A stretch of 6,592 bases of DNA from Thermaceae bacterium (lineage in GTDB: Bacteria; Deinococcota; Deinococci; Deinococcales; Marinithermaceae), in assembly GCA_015490435.1 (NCBI GenBank), contig WFXV01000172.1:1-6592 (forward strand). The letters are read 5' to 3'. Position 1 is the stretch's first letter, and the number at the start of each line of letters is the position of its first letter. This document shows positions 1 to 5,669 of the stretch, piece after piece. The notes beneath the pieces are model-generated. The model made no database searches, had not been told where the DNA came from, and saw only the letters and a program-made list of their open reading frames with translations. A program made the translations under genes and the position numbers.

Positions 1-59
1 CACGTCCTTCTTCGGCTCGGGTGCCGAGGCATCCACCGTGCGCCCTTACTACCTTGACC
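1..59 (-). rRNA. rrl: 23S ribosomal RNA, 5' end (partial)
   Basis: Read on the minus strand from position 59, the sequence begins GGTCAAGGTAGTAAGGGCGC and continues through the conserved ACGGTGGATGCC and GAAGGACGTG blocks that open bacterial 23S rRNA. The match to the Thermus 23S start, as I remember it, is close. The remaining ~2.85 kb lies beyond the left edge. Mature 23S is the large-subunit RNA that carries the peptidyl transferase centre. No 16S gene or tRNA spacer lies upstream; a protein gene does. This fits the unlinked 16S and 23S-5S arrangement known in Thermus. The 5' end at 59 is set by homology and the mature end could differ by a few bases. Confidence 0.93.
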
Positions 60-147
60 GCTCACACAGGAGCAAAGCTCCCATTAGCTCCAAGACGCTC
101 GGCTGCTTGACCGCCTTTTCAAGGTCCCCCGCCACTCCCGTGGCGCA
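60..147 (-). other. 23S rRNA leader with two hairpins
   Basis: This is the predicted transcribed leader between promoter and mature 23S. Two perfect hairpins can be seen. One is CGCCAC-GGGA-GTGGCG (130-145: 6-bp stem, tetraloop) right at the expected transcript start. The other is GGAGC-TTT-GCTCC (69-81: 5-bp stem, 3-nt loop) just before the mature 5' end. Such stems are typical of antitermination (boxB-like) and processing elements in rRNA leaders. TGCTC within 69-81 faintly resembles the start of a boxA, but I would not call a boxA on it. A 9-base direct repeat GCGGTCAAG occurs at 106-114 and again at 53-61, across the mature 5' end. The strand that should pair with the 3' flank of 23S cannot be identified here. 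Confidence 0.55.
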
Positions 148-172
148 AAGTTCAAAGTACCAAAGGCGGGGG
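126..172 (-). repeat. GC-rich inverted repeat spanning the rRNA promoter and leader start
   Basis: CCCCCGCC (minus strand, 165-172) lies in the spacer between -35 and -10 and is perfectly complementary to GGCGGGGG (126-133) in the early leader. The 31-nt interval contains the -10 box and one arm plus the loop of the smaller hairpin at 130-145. The two structures share bases 130-133, so an RNA could form one or the other. Only RNA read through from the upstream operon would contain the 165-172 arm. No U-run follows, so it is not a standard intrinsic terminator. Confidence 0.6.
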
Positions 173-182
173 CTTCTGTCAA
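154..182 (-). promoter_or_regulatory. Predicted promoter of the 23S rRNA gene
   Basis: On the minus strand a perfect -35 hexamer TTGACA (177-182) is followed by a 17-nt spacer and TACTTT (154-159), which keeps the TAnnnT skeleton of a -10 box. Initiation would fall near 145-148, giving a leader of about 87 nt before the 23S start at 59. The consensus -35, ideal spacing and position make this the best sigma-70-type promoter I can see in the window. The -35 overlaps the TGA stop of the upstream membrane-protein gene. The transcription start itself is inferred. Confidence 0.75.
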
Positions 183-532
183 TACTCCTCGAGCTCGGTC
201 TGGGTGGTGAGGACCACGTCCACGATGGCCAAAACCACCGAGACCACGTTGGCCGCGAGCGCCCCCCAGGCGAGCCCGATCCCCTCGGGGGTGTTCCCGA
301 GCGCGTAGAAGAAAAGCGCCGGCACCAGGTGCAGATCGGCGGCCAGGCTCGCCGCCATCTGCTCCGCCGAGAGCATGCGGCTTTCGCCGATCTTTAGGAT
401 CGTCGCCGCCAGGTTCATCGCCACCACGATCACCAGCTCGACCATGTTGGGGCTGACGATGAAGCTGATGTTGGTGGTGAGCGCCATCAGGATGAAGAAG
501 TCGGTGAGCAGCTTTTTAAGGTTGACCGACAC
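179..532 (-). CDS. Small four-helix membrane protein (possibly DUF6394-like), partner of K+ channel
   Basis: This is a 117-residue hydrophobic protein of unproven function. Four membrane segments can be read at roughly residues 9-28, 30-48, 59-79 and 84-108, with a basic N-terminus (NLKK) and an acidic tail (TELEEY). An E-S-R-M motif lies in the loop after helix 2 (50-53) and an A-D-L-H motif in helix 3 (65-68). I recall a family of small four-helix proteins (DUF6394) with a helix-2/helix-3 pattern of this kind, but the assignment is tentative. The start is GTG at 530-532, fixed by a strong Shine-Dalgarno AAGGAGGGA (537-545) six bases upstream. The gene overlaps the end of the channel gene by 17 nt, so translation is probably coupled and the product may act with the channel at the membrane. 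Its TGA stop sits inside the rRNA promoter -35. Confidence 0.85.
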   Translation of the reverse strand: MSVNLKKLLTDFFILMALTTNISFIVSPNMVELVIVVAMNLAATILKIGESRMLSAEQMAASLAADLHLVPALFFYALGNTPEGIGLAWGALAANVVSVVLAIVDVVLTTQTELEEY

Positions 533-1604
533 CGCGTCCCTCCTTCAGCTTCTTTAGGCTCCGGGTGGGGCCGAAGAGGATGAGCGCCTCGCCGGGCTCG
601 ACCCGGCGGTCGAAGGCGAGCTCGATGACGAGCCGGCCGTCCTTGGCGCGCACCGCGATCACGCTGCCGAGGAAGCTCCGGTTGATCTCCTCGATGGTCT
701 TGCCCACCCAGGGGTGGCCCTCGTCCAGGACGAACTCCAAGAGGTCCACCTCGGCCTCCTCGCCGAAGGCGATCCGGTCGAGGAGCTGGCCCACGTAGGC
801 CGACTCGGGGTGGAGGATGTAGGCGGCGAGGCGGCCGGCGAGCATGCGGTTGGGGAGGAAGGCCCGGGTGGCGCCGAGCGCCTCCATGCGGTCGGCGGCG
901 TCGGCATTCGAGGCGAAGGCGTAGACCTCGAACTTTTCCTCCGGGCGCAAGAGCCGGGCCACCGCCACCTGGGAGATGTTCTTGGCGTCGTCCTTCAGGT
1001 TCGCGATCAGCCCCCGGGCGCGCTTGATCCCGGCGGCCTCGAGGGCGGTGCGCTGGATCGGGTCTTCGAGCACATAGTAGGGAATGCCCTCGGCGCGGAG
1101 CTCGCCCTCGAGCTCCCGGCGCCCGTCCAGCACCACGAGGGGGATGCCCCGCCGTTTTAGGAGGCGGTAGAGCTCGAGCGCGGTCCGGTTGTATCCGGCG
1201 ACGATGTAGTGCCCCTCGAGGTTCGCGATCGCGTCGAACATCCTGAGCTGCCTCCAGACCGAGACCAGATCCTCCTTCAGAAAAACCCGCACCACCATGG
1301 TAACCGAGGTGGTGAAGATGCCGATTCCGGCGAGCGCGAGAAAGCTGGTGAAAACGCGTGCCTGGGGCGTCGCAAACTGGGGCAGGACCTCGCCGAAGCC
1401 GATCGTCCCGATGGTGATCACGGTCATGTAGAAGCTATTCAAGAAATCGCCCCCGAGCGCCATGTACCCGAGGGTCCCCACGGTGAGGGCGGCGTGGAGC
1501 AAAAGCAAAGGCAGCGAGAGCTCCCCCAAAAGCCTTACGAGCTCGGCCTCGTAGCGGCGCCTGAGCGAGGGTTTGAGCCGGCGCTTCTTGCGCCTTTTCG
1601 CCAC
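516..1604 (-). CDS. Two-transmembrane K+ channel with C-terminal RCK (TrkA-N/TrkA-C) domains
   Basis: This 362-residue protein should form a tetrameric inner-membrane K+ channel gated by a cytoplasmic RCK ring. A very basic N-terminus (1-20) precedes TM1 (~28-50), a pore helix and selectivity filter T67-I68-G69-F70-G71-E72, and TM2 (~84-108) with a possible glycine hinge at 91-95. The RCK Rossmann fold follows (~131-265), then a TrkA-C-like domain (~283-352). TIGFGE is a normal variant of TVGYGD in bacterial channels. The first RCK strand-loop reads IVAGYNRTA (134-142), where relatives usually have GxGxxG: two of three glycines are lost, while the acidic residue closing strand 2 (D160) remains, so nucleotide binding may be altered. 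The start is GTG at 1602-1604, 9 nt after the pyk stop, with only a weak GGGG ribosome site, which suggests coupling to pyk. The gene ends inside the next one. Function is clear at family level; ligand and gating are not. Confidence 0.92.
   Translation of the reverse strand: MAKRRKKRRLKPSLRRRYEAELVRLLGELSLPLLLLHAALTVGTLGYMALGGDFLNSFYMTVITIGTIGFGEVLPQFATPQARVFTSFLALAGIGIFTTSVTMVVRVFLKEDLVSVWRQLRMFDAIANLEGHYIVAGYNRTALELYRLLKRRGIPLVVLDGRRELEGELRAEGIPYYVLEDPIQRTALEAAGIKRARGLIANLKDDAKNISQVAVARLLRPEEKFEVYAFASNADAADRMEALGATRAFLPNRMLAGRLAAYILHPESAYVGQLLDRIAFGEEAEVDLLEFVLDEGHPWVGKTIEEINRSFLGSVIAVRAKDGRLVIELAFDRRVEPGEALILFGPTRSLKKLKEGRGVGQP
1239..1255 (-). promoter_or_regulatory. Possible internal ribosome binding site and start for a free RCK domain
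   Basis: Inside the channel gene, codon 122 is ATG (1239-1241), preceded on the coding strand by GGAGG (1251-1255) with a 9-nt spacer, the same spacing as the dnaN site. Initiation here would give a ~241-residue soluble protein starting just before the RCK fold and lacking the pore. The archaeal channel MthK makes a free RCK domain from an internal methionine at the equivalent place. The sequence shows only the site; its use is inference, and GGAGG arises easily in GC-rich coding DNA. Confidence 0.4.
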
Positions 1605-1613
1605 CGCCCCAGT

Positions 1614-3024
1614 TTACCGGAGCCGCTCCACCCGGAGCATGTTGGTGGTGCCCGAGACCCCGAAGGGCACCCCGGCGGTGATCACCAGCTTGGCCCCGGG
1701 CTCGAGCAAGCCCGAGGCCTTCACCTCGGCGAGGGCGATCCGAACCATGTCGTCGGTGTCCTCGGGGTCGGGGGCGAGCCGGGGGTAGACGCCGGCGGTG
1801 AGCACCAGCTGCCGCATCACCTCGGCGCTGGGGGTGAGGGCGAGGATCGGTACCCGGGGCCGGAATCGCCCCACCCGCCAGGCGGAGCCGCCGCTCGCGG
1901 AAAACACCACGATCGCCTCGGCGGGCAGCGACTCGGCGACGTCCACCGCGGCAAGCGCGATCGCGTCGGGCGAGGTGTGGAGCGGCTCGGGGCGCAGAAA
2001 GAGCATCTTCTCGGCGTACTCCGGGCTCGCCTCCACCTTCTTCGCCACCCGGTCCATCACCCGGACCGCCTCCACCGGGTAGGCGCCGGTCGCGGTCTCG
2101 GCCGAGAGCATCACCGCGTCGGTGCCGTCGAAGATCGCGTTGGCGACGTCAGAGACCTCGGCCCGGGTGGGGAAGGGGTTTTGAATCATCGACTCCAGCA
2201 TCTGGGTGGCGGTGATTACCGGCTTGCCGGCGTGGATCGCCCGGCGGATCAGCCGCTTTTGGACGAGGGGCACCTCCTCGAGCGGCAGCTCGACCCCGAG
2301 GTCGCCGCGGGCGATCATGATCCCGTCGGCCTCCTCGAGGATCTCGTCGAAGCGCTCCACCGCCTGGGGCTTTTCGATCTTGGCGATAAGCCGGGCCCGG
2401 GAGCCGAACCGGTTCATGTAGTGCCGGGCGAGCAGGAGGTCGTCCCGGCTGCGGACGAAGCTCATCGCCACCCAGTCGACCCCGAGCTCGGCGCTGAAGG
2501 CGAGGTCCTCGATGTCCTTCTCGGTGAGGGCGGGGATCGAGAGGTCGGCGCCGGGGACGTTCAGCCCCTTGTGGTCGGAGAGCTCGCCCCCCACCCGGAC
2601 GACGGTGCGCACCTCGGTGGGGGTGAGCTCGACCACCTCGAGCACCACCTTGCCGTCGTCGAGAAGGAGGCGCTGGCCCTCCTCCAGGTCGCCGGGAAGG
2701 CCCTTGTAGGAGACCGAGACCCGGGTCTCGTCCCCCTCGACCTCCTCGGTGGTGAGCACGAAGGTCTGCCCCGGCTCGAGGCGGACCCTGCCCCCCTTGA
2801 AGCGGCCGATCCGGATCTTGGGGCCCTGGAGGTCGGCGAGCACGGCGATCGGGCGCCCGAGTTCCTCCTCCAGCGCCCGCACCCGCTCGAACGCCCGGGC
2901 GTGGTCCTCGTGGCTGCCGTGGCTGAAGTTGAAGCGCACCACGTTGACGCCGGCCGAAAGGAGCGCCCGGAGCACCTCGGGATCGCGGCTTTTCGGCCCG
3001 ATGGTGGCGACGATCTTGGTGCGT

Positions 3025-3035
<11 letters not shown>
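1614..3035 (-). CDS. pyk: Pyruvate kinase
   Basis: This enzyme catalyses PEP + ADP to pyruvate + ATP, the last step of glycolysis. It has 473 residues, the usual length for a bacterial enzyme without the extra C-terminal PEP-utiliser domain. The A-domain barrel carries RFNFSHG (34-40), the signature LIAKIEKP (216-223; catalytic K219, metal ligand E221), ARGDLG (242-247; D245) and the TATQMLESM block (275-283). The B domain lies at ~70-165. The C domain (~345-473) contains a phosphate-loop-like SASGGSAWRVGRFRP (379-393), so allosteric control is likely. At the K+-activation site the sequence is D68-L-Q-G-P-K-I-R-I76, the pattern of K+-independent enzymes. The ATG (3033-3035) lies within the last codons of eno, an 11-nt overlap, with only a weak G-rich ribosome site, so it is probably translationally coupled. 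The product of eno is the substrate of this enzyme. Confidence 0.98.
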
Positions 3036-4287
<1,252 letters not shown>

Positions 4288-4308
4288 GCGCTGCCTCCCT
4301 CTGGGAGT

Positions 4309-5394
4309 CTACACCCTGAGCGGCACCACCACCGCGAGGTAGCCGGGCTCCTCCTCGCTCTCGAGCACGCTCGGGGTCTGGGCCCCGGAGAGCTTGAAGC
4401 GGACCGGCCCTTTCAGCCCTTTGAGGGCGTCGGCCAGGTAGTGGGCGTTGAAGGCGGCGACCAGCGGCACCTCGCCCCGGACCTCGGCGGCGAGCGCCTC
4501 CCGTCCGCGCCCGTACTCGCCCTCGGCGGCGAGCTCGAGCGTGCCCTCGGAGAAGGCGAGGTCCACCCGCTGGCTCTGGCGGTCGGCGAGCACCCGGAGC
4601 CGCTCGATCGCCTGGCGTAGGGCCTCGGCGTCGAGGGTGGCCTCGAGCACGAACTGCCCCGGGATCACCCGCTGGTAGTCGGGGAAACTCCCCTCCATCA
4701 GGGCAATGGCAGTGCGGAACCGCTCGCCCTCGACCCGGAGCCGTCCCTCGCCCACCGCGAGCTTCAGGGGAACCCGGGCGTCCTTGATCAGCCGGACCAA
4801 CTCGTCGGCGCTGCGGGCCGGGAGGACCAGCTTGGCCGCGAGGGCCCCGCCCCCCTCGGCGTCGTAGAGGGCGAGGCGGAAGCCGTCGGTGGCCACCGCC
4901 CGGAGGCGGGTCTCGTCGAGCTCGAGCTGGATGCCGCGGAAGATCGCCCGGTACTCCTCCTGGGCGGCGGCGTAGCGCACCCGGGCGAGCGCCTTGGCCA
5001 GGGCCTCGGCGGACACCTCCCCCTCGGGCCCTGGCACCTCGGGGAAGGGGGGGAAGGCCTCGGGGTCGGCGACGGCGATGCGGGTGGCGAAGCTCCCGCC
5101 CTCGAGCTCGAGCCCCTCGGGGGTGAGCCGGAGCTCGGCGTACTCGGCGGGGAGCGCCCGCACCAGCTGGCCAAAGAGCGCCGCCGGCACCAGCGTCGCC
5201 CCGCTCCCCTCGACCTCGGCGGGGACGAGGAGCTCGAGATCCACCTCGCCGTTCGTGGCCCGGAGCCTGAGCCCCGCTTCTAACGCCTCCAGGTAGATCT
5301 GGGCCAGTACCGGCTGGCTCGGCTTGCTGGGGGCGATGCGCTCGAGCACCCCGGTGGCCTCGGCCAAAGCTCGCTTGGCAACTCCTGCACGCAT
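4309..5394 (-). CDS. dnaN: DNA polymerase III beta subunit (sliding clamp)
   Basis: This 361-residue protein forms the homodimeric ring that tethers the replicative polymerase to DNA. Its length fits three clamp folds (~1-118, 119-240, 241-361). Diagnostic blocks are LERIAPSKPSQPVL near 17-30, TNGEVDLEL in domain I, VRYAAAQEEYRAIFRGI and ATDGFRLALYD in domain II, EGSFPDYQRVIP at the domain II-III junction, and the C-terminal YLAVVVPLRV, which matches the end I recall for Thermus DnaN and contributes to the partner-binding pocket. The ATG at 5392-5394 is preceded by TAGGAGGTA with a 9-nt gap from GGAGG. The gene starts at the edge of oriC and heads the eno-pyk-channel unit. I could not find a convincing promoter in the oriC region, so it may have its own weak promoter or be read from dnaA. 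Confidence 0.98.
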   Translation of the reverse strand: MRAGVAKRALAEATGVLERIAPSKPSQPVLAQIYLEALEAGLRLRATNGEVDLELLVPAEVEGSGATLVPAALFGQLVRALPAEYAELRLTPEGLELEGGSFATRIAVADPEAFPPFPEVPGPEGEVSAEALAKALARVRYAAAQEEYRAIFRGIQLELDETRLRAVATDGFRLALYDAEGGGALAAKLVLPARSADELVRLIKDARVPLKLAVGEGRLRVEGERFRTAIALMEGSFPDYQRVIPGQFVLEATLDAEALRQAIERLRVLADRQSQRVDLAFSEGTLELAAEGEYGRGREALAAEVRGEVPLVAAFNAHYLADALKGLKGPVRFKLSGAQTPSVLESEEEPGYLAVVVPLRV

Positions 5395-5404
5395 GGCTAC
5401 CTAC

Positions 5405-5445
5405 CTCCTAAAAGATGGGTCCTGTTTCCTCGGGAAAAGAAAAAC
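5405..5445. other. Candidate DNA unwinding element
   Basis: About 23 of 41 bases are A or T, including AAAA, TTT and AAAAGAAAAA runs, whereas the surrounding DNA is mostly G+C. It lies between the DnaA boxes and the dnaN start, the usual side for melting in origins of this layout. It contains a short inverted repeat TTTCC-TCG-GGAAA. Its right-hand neighbour has no long repeats. Identification is by composition only and it overlaps the dnaN ribosome binding site. Confidence 0.45.
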
Positions 5446-5530
5446 CGGCGTAGCCGCCGTAGGACCTGGGGATTCTGGGGAAAAGCGCCGTAAGGCCGAT
5501 GGGGCTCGACCGGAGGGCTGGGGACGGGGC

Positions 5531-5572
5531 TGTGGAAAACTCCACCCGCGCTTGTGGATAAGTTGTGGATTT
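5531..5572 (+). promoter_or_regulatory. Opposed DnaA-box group with the consensus box
   Basis: Three boxes face the iteron array: TGTGGAAAA (5531-5539), TGTGGATAA (5553-5561, an exact match to the consensus complement) and TGTGGATTT (5564-5572). They are spaced 22 and 11 bp apart, again in whole helical turns. The exact box is likely to be the highest-affinity site. The gap 5573-5581 separates this group from the oppositely oriented box at 5582-5590. Confidence 0.8.
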
Positions 5573-5609
5573 CTCGCCCGGTTTTCCACATTCGCGATAA
5601 CCATCGCAC

Positions 5610-5669
5610 TTTTCCCCAACCTTTCCACAGCGCTTTCCCCAGGGGTTTCCACAGGCTTTTCCACAGGCT
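5610..5669 (-). repeat. 12-bp tandem DnaA-box iterons
   Basis: On the minus strand, immediately at the dnaA stop, five head-to-tail units follow one another: AGCCTGTGGAAA (5658-5669), the identical AGCCTGTGGAAA (5646-5657), CCCCTGGGGAAA (5634-5645), GCGCTGTGGAAA (5622-5633), and an 11-nt GGTTGGGGAAA (5611-5621). Each contains one DnaA box of the TGTGGAAA or TGGGGAAA type. The 11-12 bp pitch puts all boxes on about the same face of the helix, as expected for a DnaA filament platform. The first unit overlaps the TAG of dnaA by two bases. Confidence 0.85.

Larger units (their letters stand above)
5395..5667. other. oriC: Chromosomal replication origin oriC (dnaA-dnaN intergenic region)
   Basis: This 273-bp gene-free stretch between dnaA and dnaN carries about ten DnaA boxes (consensus TTATCCACA). 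On the plus strand the forward boxes are TTTTCCACA 5582-5590, TTTTCCCCA 5610-5618, CTTTCCACA 5621-5629, CTTTCCCCA 5633-5641, GTTTCCACA 5645-5653 and TTTTCCACA 5657-5665. The inverted boxes are TGTGGAAAA 5531-5539, the perfect TGTGGATAA 5553-5561, TGTGGATTT 5564-5572 and a divergent TGGGGAAAA 5476-5484. A piece with slightly more than half A+T (5405-5445) near dnaN stands out in a GC-rich background and is the best candidate unwinding element. A 4-bp hairpin CGGC-GTA-GCCG lies at 5446-5456. The origin of Thermus thermophilus is known to lie in this same interval with a dozen or so boxes. Confidence 0.92.

Noticed and set aside
126..145. An intrinsic terminator between the operon and 23S
   Set aside because: The GC-rich hairpins are not followed by a U-run; ACCTTG comes next and the rRNA leader continues.
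38..397. A plus-strand open frame running from 23S into the membrane-protein gene
   Set aside because: It is antisense to the 23S rRNA start, the rRNA promoter and a gene with a strong ribosome site; no protein motif.
5395..5520. A promoter for dnaN in oriC
   Set aside because: No -35/-10 pair with acceptable hexamers and spacing was found. The T-rich and A-rich runs give only weak partial matches.
5401..5664. An 87-codon minus-strand open frame across oriC
   Set aside because: It is open because the iterons repeat every 12 bp and keep frame. The translation has no motif, starts right on the iterons and has no ribosome site.
5395..5667. A CRISPR array in the repeat-rich intergenic region
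   Set aside because: The units are 12 bp, contiguous and contain DnaA boxes; there are no spacers.
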